A DNA stretch of 64,000 nt, taken from Janthinobacterium sp. 67. Lineage in GTDB: Bacteria > Pseudomonadota > Gammaproteobacteria > Burkholderiales > Burkholderiaceae_D. The notes beneath the pieces are model-generated. The model had not been told where the DNA came from. It did not search any database and saw only the letters and a program-made list of their open reading frames with translations. The stretch spans positions 1-64,000 of the forward strand of contig NZ_PGES01000001.1 in the NCBI RefSeq assembly GCF_002797895.1, written 5' to 3'. Numbering within the stretch: the stretch's first letter is position 1; each line of letters begins with the position of its first letter. Positions 37,348 through 45,476 of the stretch are shown piece after piece. A program made the translations under genes and the position numbers.

Positions 37348-37382
37348 GCCGGCCCTTTCCTCGTGAAAGGGCCGGCTTTTTT
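37348..37382 (+). terminator. Rho-independent terminator of htpG
   Basis: A perfect 12-bp stem (37348-37359 with 37365-37376), 5-base loop and six T form a strong terminator after htpG and its REP copy. Confidence 0.9.
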
Positions 37383-37508
37383 CATGGCAGATGTTCAGCC
37401 CCGCATGCGCGTGCCCCAAGCCCTGGCAGCGGCGACTTCAGGCATAATTGCCCCTTGTTGAATTTAATCCGTCAATGGCCGGCATGGCCGTTGGTGCAGG
37501 AGCCAGTC

Positions 37509-38072
37509 ATGTCAGTGAGTACCCGCGACGCCCTATTGAAAAGCGCAGAGATCCACCTGCGTTCGAAAGGCTACGCCGCTTTCAGTTATGCCGATTTGTC
37601 GGAAGAAATTGGCATACGCAAGGCCAGCATCCACCATCATTTTCCCACCAAGGAAAACCTTGGCGTGGCCTTGATCACGCAATACATCGAGGTGTTTACG
37701 GAAAAGCTGCAAACGATCGATGCGGCGCATGCCGATCCGGTCGCACGCCTGCGCGAGTTCGGCGGGCTGTTCCAGGCCAGCGCCAACGATCATTTGCTGC
37801 CGCTGTGCGGCGCGCTCGCGGCCGAAATGGCGGCGCTGCCCGAATCGCTGCAGGCCCTGGGCCGGCAGTTGATGGCGCAGCAGCTGGACTGGATGGAAAA
37901 CAATCTCGTGCAGGCGGCGCAGCTGCACGGCTGGACCTTGCGGAAAGCGCCGAAGGATTATGCCTTCATGCTGCTCAGCGCCTTGGAGGGCGCCAGCTTT
38001 ATCGGCTGGGCCCTGGGGCCTTCGACCGATCCGCTGGCCGCGTTTCATTACCTGCTCGACAATCTGGCGTAG
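37509..38072 (+). CDS. TetR-family regulator
   Basis: Transcription repressor-type protein of 187 residues. The HTH (about 8-55) reads LLKSAEIHLRSKGYAAFSYA and EEIGIRKASIHHHFPTKENL, close to AcrR/TetR groups. The rest is a helical ligand domain. CAGGAG precedes the ATG at 37509. It is isolated, with a convergent membrane-protein gene after it; target and ligand are unknown. Confidence 0.87.
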   Translation: MSVSTRDALLKSAEIHLRSKGYAAFSYADLSEEIGIRKASIHHHFPTKENLGVALITQYIEVFTEKLQTIDAAHADPVARLREFGGLFQASANDHLLPLCGALAAEMAALPESLQALGRQLMAQQLDWMENNLVQAAQLHGWTLRKAPKDYAFMLLSALEGASFIGWALGPSTDPLAAFHYLLDNLA

Positions 38073-38087
38073 CGCTGGCCAGCCCGC

Positions 38088-38504
38088 TCAGGCCAACAGG
38101 GCTGGCTTGGCGATCATCAGCGCGCAGATGGTCAAAAACACGGCCAGCTTGATGCACAGCCAGATTCCCAGTCTGGCGCCCGCCTGCGCGTATCCCTGTT
38201 CCACCTTCTCTTCCACCTTGTCCGCCCAGAAATGGTCGATGGCTTGCGCGCCGATAAAAAGCGCGAGGGACAGCCGCATCCAGCCCATCTGCAGCCAGGC
38301 CCATTGTTGCTGGTACAGCAGGATCAGCCCGCCGAGAAGCAGCAGCCAGCCTGCGACGCCGATCTGCTGATGGAGTTTGTGTAATGTATCGCGGCCGGCG
38401 GGCTCGCGCATCAGGCCGAGCAGGCGCGGCGTCAGCATCATCGGGCCGATGAAGGCGATGGCTGCGACGATGTGCAATATCAGCAGGAATGTATAGGTGT
38501 TCAT
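38088..38504 (-). CDS. Small integral membrane protein (DUF2269-like)
   Basis: A 138-residue protein with four hydrophobic helices (about 5-25, 45-65, 73-92 and 112-135). The N-terminus LLILHIVAAIAFIGPMM and the interhelix LHKLHQQIGVAGWL resemble DUF2269-type membrane proteins of unknown role, with conserved histidines that could bind heme or metal. It is divergent from the TetR gene at 38585 and may be one of its targets. Confidence 0.7.
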   Translation of the reverse strand: MNTYTFLLILHIVAAIAFIGPMMLTPRLLGLMREPAGRDTLHKLHQQIGVAGWLLLLGGLILLYQQQWAWLQMGWMRLSLALFIGAQAIDHFWADKVEEKVEQGYAQAGARLGIWLCIKLAVFLTICALMIAKPALLA

Positions 38505-38557
38505 GGCGTTCTCGTATCGGCAAGGACAGTTGTTTGAGGAACGTTTAGAATAAGTTT

Positions 38558-38572
38558 TACTACCTACTTACG
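38558..38572. promoter_or_regulatory. Possible TetR operator half-site (CTACCTACT)
   Basis: The CTACCTACT at 38560-38568 lies between the divergent TetR and membrane-protein genes. The same 9 bases occur (minus strand) inside the palindrome at 42099-42120 upstream of the old yellow enzyme operon, hinting at one regulator for both promoters. Confidence 0.45.
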
Positions 38573-38584
38573 CTACTCGCATTC

Positions 38585-39214
38585 ATGGCAAAAACTGCAG
38601 CGCATGCGGAGCCCCGCAAGCGGCCGTCCCAGGCCAGATCGGCCGCCACCGTCGCGGCGATGGTGGAGGCGGCTGCTCGCATTATTGAGGTGCGGGGCTG
38701 GGCCGCGTTGACGACGAATCATGTTGCCGAGCTCTCTGGCGTCAGCATCGGCTCCCTGTACCAGTACTTCCCGTCCAAAGAGGCGCTGCTGGCCGAACTG
38801 GTGCGCCGCGAACGCGCGATGCTGCTGCACGACGTGGGGCTAGCCATGGCGCTGGACGGAGAGCTGCCGTTCGCGATACAGCAAGGTGTGATGGCCGGCC
38901 TGGCGCACCAGTTCAGGCGCCCGGCGCTTGCGCTTGCGCTGGAATCGGCGCCGTCGTCGCCATCCTTGCAGCGTGAGGACGAGGCCTTGCGGCAGGCGCT
39001 TGCCGGCCAGCTCGCGGGGTTGCTGGCGCGTCATGGCGTCGCCGATCCTGATATGGCCGCCGCCGACGTGATTGCGCTGTGCCGCGGCATCATCGACGCC
39101 GCGGCGCTGCGGGGAGAAACGGATATGGCGTCGCTTGCCCGGCGCCTGGGACGCGCGGTCCACGGCTACCTGGACACGGCGGCACCTGCCAGGGAAGCCG
39201 CCGCCAGCGCTTAA
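38585..39214 (+). CDS. TetR-family regulator of the old yellow enzyme operon (probable)
   Basis: Repressor-type protein of 209 residues. The HTH (about 20-70) reads VEAAARIIEVRGWAALTTNH and SGVSIGSLYQYFPSKEALL; the C-terminal domain is AefR-like. Its stop shares the tetranucleotide TTAA with the stop of the convergent DsbA-like gene. Position beside the stress operon, and a shared operator-like word at 38560 and 42109-42120, suggest it represses that operon. The start at ATG 38585 lacks a strong ribosome site. Confidence 0.85.
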   Translation: MAKTAAHAEPRKRPSQARSAATVAAMVEAAARIIEVRGWAALTTNHVAELSGVSIGSLYQYFPSKEALLAELVRRERAMLLHDVGLAMALDGELPFAIQQGVMAGLAHQFRRPALALALESAPSSPSLQREDEALRQALAGQLAGLLARHGVADPDMAAADVIALCRGIIDAAALRGETDMASLARRLGRAVHGYLDTAAPAREAAASA

Positions 39215-39912
39215 GGGAGGATGCAGCCGTCCAGGCCACACATCTCCCCGTCCGATGCGGCCAGGTTCTCTTGGGATTGCGCATGGAGGTTCTCCAGCGC
39301 CTGCCTGAAAACTTCTGGCGGCTGCGCGCCGGAAATGTGCGCCCCATTTCCGAAAACGAACAGCGGCACGCCGGAAGCGATGCGCGAGGCGCTGCGCTCA
39401 TCGTCCTGCACTTGCTGGCGCAATTGCGGTGTCGACCAGGCGCGCTGCACCGCCTCGGCAGGCACGCCCGCCTGTGCCGCGAGCAGGGCGAGAGAATCGC
39501 GGTCGAACAGCGACTGGCCGTGCGAAATGCTCTGTGCATACAGCACTTCGGCCAGGCGCTGCTGCAATGCCGCGTCGCCGGCGGCCTTGACCAGCATGTG
39601 CGCGTCCATGGTGTCGCCAAACAGCATGCTGTCGAAGCGGTAGTCCAGGCCTTCCGCGGCCCCATGCGACTGCACCGAGTACAGCATGCCCTCGGCGGCC
39701 AGCGGATCGCGAAACTTTTTCAGCAAGGCCGCCTTGATCGGTTCCGCCGGATGGCCTGGCGCGATGCGGTAGGCGCGCAGCCTGACCTGCACGGCGTCTT
39801 TGTGCGCGAAAGCGGCCAGGGCTTTGTCGAAGCGGCGTTTGGCGATCCAGCACCAGGGGCAGACGAAATCGGACCAGATGTCGACGACCAGCGTTGGTGT
39901 GTTGTTTTTCAT
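39211..39912 (-). CDS. DsbA-family (FrnE-like) thiol oxidoreductase, cytoplasmic
   Basis: Thioredoxin-fold protein of 233 residues without a signal peptide. The N-terminus VDIWSDFVCPWCWIAKRRF has the redox CPWC at Cys18-Cys21; the C-terminal SGVPLFVFGNGAHISGAQ holds the cis-Pro loop (GVP). Members work in polyketide modification or oxidative-stress defence (FrnE of Deinococcus). GGAG precedes the ATG at 39912. It is the last gene of the operon that begins with the OYE-OsmC fusion. Confidence 0.87.
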   Translation of the reverse strand: MKNNTPTLVVDIWSDFVCPWCWIAKRRFDKALAAFAHKDAVQVRLRAYRIAPGHPAEPIKAALLKKFRDPLAAEGMLYSVQSHGAAEGLDYRFDSMLFGDTMDAHMLVKAAGDAALQQRLAEVLYAQSISHGQSLFDRDSLALLAAQAGVPAEAVQRAWSTPQLRQQVQDDERSASRIASGVPLFVFGNGAHISGAQPPEVFRQALENLHAQSQENLAASDGEMCGLDGCILP

Positions 39913-39973
39913 GGTTGCTCCTTGAATGGCCGGCCCGGCGTGCACGCATGCCAGGCCGGCTGATGCGGCGGTA

Positions 39974-40306
39974 TCAAGCCTTGTCGAACGCGTCCAGCAC
40001 GTGGGTGCTGTACACAAGGGCGGCGCCCGCATTGAGGTTGATCGCCACGCCGAGCGCCTCGGCAATTTCCTCGGTGGTGACGCCAAGTTTCTTGGCGGCG
40101 GCAGCGTGGAAGGCGATGCAGCCGTCGCAGCGCGTCGTGACGGCCACTGCCAGCGCAATCAGTTCCCGCGTTTTCGCATCGAGATGGTTGGTCTTGTCGC
40201 CGGCGCCGCCCAGTGCGGCGATGCCTTTCATGGTGTCGGGCGTCAATGCGTTCAATTGCAACGCACGCGTGTTGATGTCTTGCCGAGCTTGTTTCCAGTC
40301 TTCCAT
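39974..40306 (-). CDS. Carboxymuconolactone decarboxylase / AhpD-like protein
   Basis: A 110-residue alpha-helical protein of the AhpD-like fold. The redox motif CDGCIAFH (Cys60, Cys63, His67) is complete, so it is likely a peroxidase or peroxide-related thiol enzyme rather than a true decarboxylase. It lies between the OYE-OsmC gene (57 bases upstream) and the DsbA-like gene (61 bases downstream) and belongs to the same stress operon. Confidence 0.87.
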   Translation of the reverse strand: MEDWKQARQDINTRALQLNALTPDTMKGIAALGGAGDKTNHLDAKTRELIALAVAVTTRCDGCIAFHAAAAKKLGVTTEEIAEALGVAINLNAGAALVYSTHVLDAFDKA

Positions 40307-40363
40307 GTTTTCCTCGCTATGTAGGCGCTTGCGCGCGGGTTGGGTTGATTCCAGGGAGGGGAA

Positions 40364-42025
40364 TCAGGCCTCGATAATTTCCAGGGTGGGCAGCATGCGG
40401 ATGGCCTTCGAGAAATTGGCCAGGTTGACCGACGTTTTGGTGACGGCCTGGTGCAGCGCCTCGACGCGCTCGCGCGAGGCATCCGTGCGCAGCCGCACCA
40501 CGTAGCTGACTTCGTCGTAGCCGGGATTGACGTTCTCGTCCAGGCCAAGGAAGCCGCGCAGGTCCAGCTTGCCATCCGTTTCGATTTCCAGGCTGTGCAC
40601 GGTGATGCCCATGGTCGCCGCATTGGCCGCGTAACCGACTGACAGGCAGGCGTTGAGGGCAGCCATCAGCAGCTCTTGCGGATTGGGCGCCGTGTTTTGG
40701 CCCAGCAATTCATGCGGTTCGTCCGAGGCGATCTCGAAATGGCGCGCATGCTTTTCACCACCGAGCACATAGTGGCTGACGGTGGCCACGCTACGCGTCT
40801 GGTGTTGCCACCGGGTCTTGACGTTGAAACGCGCCTCGCCCTTGCCGGGATGCTCTGCCACGCCTTGCGCGAATTGCTGCAATGCTTGCACGTTGATGCC
40901 ATTGAGCATGTTGGCACCGGCCGCCGCGCCATACGCGGGATAGTCGGTATAGCCATGGGACGGAGCGCCGCTGGCGCCGTAATAGGTCGAGCGGTCGCTG
41001 TCGGCCAGCGGCCAGTTGTTTTGCATGCGCTCCACCAGATCCGGGTTGGAGATGAACGGCATGCCGAAGGCGATCAGATCGAGGTCGCCCTTTTCCAGCT
41101 CGCTGCGCGCCAGTTCCTGCGTGAAGCCGCCCGCGCCGATCAGGGTGCCGTGATAAGCCTGGCGGAATTGCGCGCCAAAGCCGGGCGGCACTTGCGCCGC
41201 CGTGATGGTGGGCTGGTAGTTCAGGTGCACATAGGCCAGTTGCCTCGTATCGAGCGCCTGCGCCACGCTGCTCCACACCTGCGCTTCGTCCGCATAGGCG
41301 CGCATGTCGTACAGGCGGCCGAACGGCGAGATGCGCACGCCGACCTTGCCGCCGCCGATGGCGGCCGACAGGGCGTCTATGGTCTCGAGCAAAAAGCGCT
41401 GGCGGTTGGCGATGCTGCCGCCGTACTGGTCCGTGCGAGTATTGACGGCGCTGCTGAGGAACTGGTCGAACAGGAAGCCGTTGGCGGCCATGATCTCGAT
41501 CCCGTCAAAGCCGGCTTCGATAGCGACTTTTGCCGCATGCACGAAGTCGGCGGTGACGCGCGCGATCTCGTCGACGGTCAGCGCGCGCGGCACGCTGGGC
41601 AGCACCGGTCCCGCCTTGCCCGGTTCGATCCAGGCATAGACGGTGGTGTTTTCCGCCGCCACGTCGCTGGGACCGACGGGCGCCGCGTTGCCAGGCTGGA
41701 TAGACACATGCGACATGCGGCCCACGTGCCACAGCTGGGCGAAGATCTTGCCGCCCTTGGCATGCACGGCATCGGTGACCTGGCGCCAGCCCTGGCCCTG
41801 GGTGCTGCTGTAGATGCCCGGCGTGTACAAATAGCCGCGGCCTTCATCGGAGACGGGCAAGCCTTCGGTGACGATCAGGCCGGCCGAGGCGCGCTGGGCG
41901 TAATACAGCGCGGTGAGCGCGTCGGGATTGTTTTCGAGCGTGCGCGTGCGCGTCATCGGCGCCATGACGACGCGGTTGGCCAAGGAAATGCCGGACAGGT
42001 CATAGGGAGTGAACAGTTGATGCAT
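40364..42025 (-). CDS. Old yellow enzyme-OsmC fusion protein
   Basis: A single uninterrupted frame of 553 residues joins two enzymes. Residues 1-360 are an FMN alkene reductase (NRVVMAPMTRTRTLENN, FAQLWHVGRMSH, TDQYGGSIANRQRF, and LIGAGGFTQELA). Residues about 395-553 are OsmC-like (TRWQHQTRSV, APNPQELLMAALNACLSVGY with Cys460). In the OYE site the usual H-x-x-N/H reads M179-A-A-N182, so the substrate-binding histidine is missing. The second OsmC cysteine is replaced by Thr531-Ser532, as in one known OsmC subgroup. Both may act on electrophiles or peroxides; activity of the OYE half is uncertain. Confidence 0.88.
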   Translation of the reverse strand: MHQLFTPYDLSGISLANRVVMAPMTRTRTLENNPDALTALYYAQRASAGLIVTEGLPVSDEGRGYLYTPGIYSSTQGQGWRQVTDAVHAKGGKIFAQLWHVGRMSHVSIQPGNAAPVGPSDVAAENTTVYAWIEPGKAGPVLPSVPRALTVDEIARVTADFVHAAKVAIEAGFDGIEIMAANGFLFDQFLSSAVNTRTDQYGGSIANRQRFLLETIDALSAAIGGGKVGVRISPFGRLYDMRAYADEAQVWSSVAQALDTRQLAYVHLNYQPTITAAQVPPGFGAQFRQAYHGTLIGAGGFTQELARSELEKGDLDLIAFGMPFISNPDLVERMQNNWPLADSDRSTYYGASGAPSHGYTDYPAYGAAAGANMLNGINVQALQQFAQGVAEHPGKGEARFNVKTRWQHQTRSVATVSHYVLGGEKHARHFEIASDEPHELLGQNTAPNPQELLMAALNACLSVGYAANAATMGITVHSLEIETDGKLDLRGFLGLDENVNPGYDEVSYVVRLRTDASRERVEALHQAVTKTSVNLANFSKAIRMLPTLEIIEA

Positions 42026-42098
42026 GTAATGCCTCGCAAAGGATCGGATGCGCCGTGGCGCGGAAGGATTGCCGGGTGAAATACCGGGTGCGAAATGA

Positions 42099-42120
42099 GT
42101 CTACCATCTAGTAGGTAGAC
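42099..42120. promoter_or_regulatory. TetR-type operator upstream of OYE-OsmC operon
   Basis: GTCTACC (42099-42105) and GGTAGAC (42114-42120) form a 7-8-7 inverted repeat, 74 bases before the start of the fusion gene on the minus strand. NemR-type operators upstream of N-ethylmaleimide reductase genes have a similar shape. Confidence 0.6.
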
Positions 42121-42191
42121 AAGTCAACCGGCCGCAGCGCCGGCAAAATCGCTATGATGCGGCTTTGCACGGGACGATACGGAGGATGGCA

Positions 42192-42557
42192 ATGAAGAAG
42201 CGCCTGATGGCTGGCCTGGGCGCGCATGCGCTGGGCTGCCTGCTGTTTATTGGGTTGAGCTGGCTGGGATTTTTCCTGTATACGCAGCTGTTCGGCAGCC
42301 TGGGCTCGCGCGGCGTGGCCGGCGGGCTGGCCCTGCTGCTCGTGTTTTACGTGTACGCGGGCACGAATCTGCTGCTGGCGCTGCTGCCGCCCGGCAGGTG
42401 GAAGCCCGTGCTGTGCGCCGTGCTGGGCGCGGCCGTGCTCGCGTATCTGCTGCCCCAGCATCCGCTGCGGGCGATCTACTTCTGCGTGCTGTCGGGCGGC
42501 TTGAGCTGGCTGGCCGTGCTGGCCAGCGCGCGTTTAAGCGGATACCTGCGCGGCTGA
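42192..42557 (+). CDS. Small integral membrane protein of unknown function
   Basis: A 121-residue protein with about four hydrophobic stretches (GCLLFIGLSWLGFFLYTQLF, GLALLLVFYVYAGTNLLLAL and two more). GGAGG at 42181-42185 gives proper spacing only to the ATG at 42192, not to ATG 42186. I do not recognise a family. Its last 24 bases overlap the convergent hydrolase gene. Confidence 0.65.
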   Translation: MKKRLMAGLGAHALGCLLFIGLSWLGFFLYTQLFGSLGSRGVAGGLALLLVFYVYAGTNLLLALLPPGRWKPVLCAVLGAAVLAYLLPQHPLRAIYFCVLSGGLSWLAVLASARLSGYLRG

Positions 42558-43286
42558 CAGGCCCGAAATAAAAGCGGCGACGGCGACGGCGGCCGCTTCC
42601 GGCGCCGCCTGCAGCAGCATGTGCGGCGCGGCGATGTCGATCACTTGCGCGCCCGCTGCCCGCCGCCGTATCTGCACGGCGTTCGCTGGCGGCACCAGGC
42701 GGTCGTGAAGGGCGCGCAGATACAGCACGGGCAGGCTGCCGCGCGCGAAGCTGCGCGAGGCGTCCTTTTCGCGAATTTCCAGCACGGCGCGCAGGCGCTG
42801 GCGCAGCGTTGCCGGCGGCACTTGCGCCAGCGCAGCGGCCAGTTCCGCCTGCAGTTGCGGCGTGGCGTAGGGCGCCAGCAGCGCCTGGCGCAGCGCGAAG
42901 CCGGGCAGGGCGCCAAAGGGCACGAGGCCCAGCAGGTGGCGCAGCGGCGCCAGCATGGGGCGCGGATTGCGCACGAATGAACAGCACAGGACCAGGGCGC
43001 GCATGCCGGGCGGCGGATCGGCGCGCAAAGCGGCCCCCAGCGGTCCCGAAAACGATTCGGCCAGCACGACGAAAGGACGGTCCCGCGGCAAGCGCTCGCG
43101 CACGTATGCTTCCAGCGCCGCATAGTCGAGTGGCGCGGCCGGATAGGCGATGGCCAGGGTGTCGATGGCGCCGTGCGCGCGCAAGGCGGCGTCGAAACGG
43201 TGGAACAGGCTGGCCGTGCCATCCATGCCGGGCAGGAGGACAAGCAGGGGCGAGGCGTGGGTTGATGTCGTCATTGCGGCCATCAT
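42534..43286 (-). CDS. Alpha/beta hydrolase
   Basis: A 250-residue hydrolase. The N-terminus LLVLLPGMDGTASLF contributes the oxyanion hole, the nucleophile is Ser in LAESFSGPLG (near residue 79), Asp lies in LRALHDRLVPP and His in AAPHMLLQ, so the triad is complete. No lid or signal peptide is evident. The start could be 43286 or ATG 43274; neither has a good ribosome site. Substrate is unknown. Confidence 0.82.
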   Translation of the reverse strand: MMAAMTTSTHASPLLVLLPGMDGTASLFHRFDAALRAHGAIDTLAIAYPAAPLDYAALEAYVRERLPRDRPFVVLAESFSGPLGAALRADPPPGMRALVLCCSFVRNPRPMLAPLRHLLGLVPFGALPGFALRQALLAPYATPQLQAELAAALAQVPPATLRQRLRAVLEIREKDASRSFARGSLPVLYLRALHDRLVPPANAVQIRRRAAGAQVIDIAAPHMLLQAAPEAAAVAVAAFISGLSAAQVSA

Positions 43287-43408
43287 AACAGCCGCGCCGG
43301 CGCACCCGCCGTCCGCCAGCCGCGCCGCATGGGCGCTGGCGCCATGCTAGAATCGCCGGCGCGCCATGCGTGGCCGCAAGAGCGGCCAAATCCCCGACAG
43401 ACAGAATC

Positions 43409-44446
43409 ATGCATATCATTTTTTCGAATTACCGCACCCTGGGCGGCGCCTTGCTGGCGGCGGCCTGCATCCTTTCCCAGCCCGCCCGCGCCACGGCGGC
43501 GCCCTCGGCGCCAGCCGGGAAAAGCCTGTCCTCCCTGCTGGCAGGCGGTCCCTTGCCGCGCCTGAGCGACGATGCGCAAGTGCGCGCCGTCCTGTTCGAT
43601 TTCTTCGGTTACGCGCGCGGCAGCTACACGGAAGACGATGAACTGCTGCTGGCACAGGCGCTCGAAGCGATCAGCGAAAAGCGCGACGCCACGCGTACCG
43701 TGCTGGCCGATGGCCGCCAGCTGCTGGCGTCGATGAACGACCGTAAGCAGGGCCGCGAACGCGGTGCCATGCTGCTCGACAAGCGCGGCACCATCATCGC
43801 CTTTGGCCTCGTCAATGGTCATTGCCGCCTGGAGGGCCAGCCGCTGGCGAAAGTCTGCAATCCCGATCCGAACGCCGTGCTGACGGTATTTCACCGCAAG
43901 GGCATGCTGGTCGGCGACGCGGCGCCCTTGCTGGCCTGGGCCCGGCAATTGCCGCCCATGCTGGCGCTGATCGCGGCCGACAAGGAAGCGGGCGCCGGCG
44001 GGCAGAAGATCGCCAGCGTCGAATATGTGCTGGCCCAGCCGGCCCTGCCGGGCTGGAACCGCGCCCAGCTGCCGCCCGCGTATCCGCCGGCGCTGCTGCC
44101 GCTGCTGCTCGATAAATCCACGGTGCTGACGTCGGCCGGCGCGGGCGTGTTTGCCTATCCTCTCACCTTGAAGGGCAAGAAACAGAACAATGTGCTCGAC
44201 CATGCGGAAGGCCGCCCGCCGCGCGACCTGGAAGTGGCGCTGCGCAGCTATGCCAGCTTCGACACGGTAGTCGAGCGCTACCGCCAGCTGGCCAAGGGCG
44301 CCCGGCTGCAGCGCAACGAGCGCACGGCCTACCTTGATGGCGACATGGGTCAGGGCAGCTACCGCGTCTATATCCGCAACACGGGCGCCGATGGCGTCAT
44401 GATCGACGTGGCGCTGTGGCAACGCAAGCTGGCCGCCAGCCGCTGA
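43409..44446 (+). CDS. Exported protein of unknown function
   Basis: A 345-residue protein with an N-terminal signal (MHIIFSNYRTLGGALLAAAC, cleavage near ARATA). I recognise no domain. Internal sequence shows a mostly alpha/beta pattern with CRLEGQPLAKVCNPDPNAVL giving a cysteine pair (about 142 and 152). The 43409 ATG begins the signal; the frame opens at 43370 with no support. It ends two bases before the stop of the convergent leucine-rich gene. Confidence 0.68.
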   Translation: MHIIFSNYRTLGGALLAAACILSQPARATAAPSAPAGKSLSSLLAGGPLPRLSDDAQVRAVLFDFFGYARGSYTEDDELLLAQALEAISEKRDATRTVLADGRQLLASMNDRKQGRERGAMLLDKRGTIIAFGLVNGHCRLEGQPLAKVCNPDPNAVLTVFHRKGMLVGDAAPLLAWARQLPPMLALIAADKEAGAGGQKIASVEYVLAQPALPGWNRAQLPPAYPPALLPLLLDKSTVLTSAGAGVFAYPLTLKGKKQNNVLDHAEGRPPRDLEVALRSYASFDTVVERYRQLAKGARLQRNERTAYLDGDMGQGSYRVYIRNTGADGVMIDVALWQRKLAASR

Positions 44447-44448
44447 AC

Positions 44449-45474
44449 TTAGTTAGGGCGCGCCTGCTCGTAGCCCAGTTGCGCCAGCTGCGCGGCGATG
44501 GCGTCGTCGCGGGTTTTGGTGCCCGTGCGCAGGCGCGCATGCGTGAGGGACGCGGGCAAGCCATGCGCCAGCAAGGCGTCGATGTCGAGCATCGTTTCGT
44601 ATGCCGACAGCTGGCGCAGGGCGGGCAAGGCGGCGAGGCCGGGCAGGCTGTCGAGCGTCTTGCAGGTGTGCAGGCTAAGGCGTTCGAGCACGGGATTGGG
44701 CCCCAGCGCGATCTGCCGCAGCTTGATCTGGTCTTCCACCCATAGCGCCTGCAGCAGCGGGAAACGGCCGATGTCGCCCAGGGTTTCCAGGCCGCGCACG
44801 CGTATCACTTCCAGTTTCCGCAACAGCGGCGCCTCGATGCGCGCGAGCGATTCGCGCCCGCCCAGCTGCAACAGCAGCCGGTCCAGGCGGGCCATCGCCG
44901 AAATGAAATCGAGCGGCACCTTGTTCTTGATGCGGTACAGCGACAGCTCGTGCAGCGCAGGCAGGCCGGCCAGGGTGTCGATATGCTGGTCGTGGCCCTC
45001 GATGACCAGGCTGGCCAGCTGCGCGTAGTGGCGCAGCGGCGCCAGGTCGATATTGTTCTTCGCCGACTCGCCCAGGTACAGGTAGTCGAGGCCGCGCAAA
45101 TTGTCGAGCTGCAGGATGTCGGCCTGCGCCAGTTGGTACACGCCCAGGCTCAGGCGCTTCAGGTGGCGCAGCTCGCCCAGGGTTTCCAGATGGATGGCTT
45201 GCCAGTGGCAGTCGATGGACAGGCTGGCCACATGCGGCAGCGCGCGCAGGATGCGGGCATCGAACACCCTCGGGTCGTAACCGTAGATGCGGATGGTCAG
45301 CGCCGTGCCGCAGGTGGCGGCCAGGGCGTCGAGGTCGGCCAGCAGCGGCTCCGGCTCGCCCAGGGTATCGAACTGCACCAGCACCTGCTGGCCGCCCGTG
45401 ATGGCGGCGCGGATCGCCCGGGCGTCGATGCGCCCGGGGTTCTGGATGCATAGCGGCTGTGTTGCCTGCGTCAT
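44449..45474 (-). CDS. Leucine-rich-repeat-like protein
   Basis: A 341-residue protein, cytoplasmic by absence of a signal. From about residue 75 it shows regular leucine-rich units (LGELRHLKRLSLGVYQL, LDNLRGLDYLYLGES, LPALHELSLYRIKN, FPLLQALWVEDQI, LAALPALRQLSAYE), a right-handed solenoid likely to bind proteins. The ATG at 45474 lies 2 bases after the stop of the MORN-type gene (TGACCATG), so the two are coupled. I know no function. Confidence 0.72.
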   Translation of the reverse strand: MTQATQPLCIQNPGRIDARAIRAAITGGQQVLVQFDTLGEPEPLLADLDALAATCGTALTIRIYGYDPRVFDARILRALPHVASLSIDCHWQAIHLETLGELRHLKRLSLGVYQLAQADILQLDNLRGLDYLYLGESAKNNIDLAPLRHYAQLASLVIEGHDQHIDTLAGLPALHELSLYRIKNKVPLDFISAMARLDRLLLQLGGRESLARIEAPLLRKLEVIRVRGLETLGDIGRFPLLQALWVEDQIKLRQIALGPNPVLERLSLHTCKTLDSLPGLAALPALRQLSAYETMLDIDALLAHGLPASLTHARLRTGTKTRDDAIAAQLAQLGYEQARPN

Positions 45475-45476
45475 GG

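Noticed and set aside
39079..39963. Plus-strand open frame opposite the DsbA-like gene
   Set aside because: No recognisable domain and antisense to a CPWC-containing gene with a good ribosome site.
40364..42025. OYE and OsmC as two genes
   Set aside because: There is no stop, frameshift, ribosome site or alternative start between residues 360 and 400; the frame is continuous.
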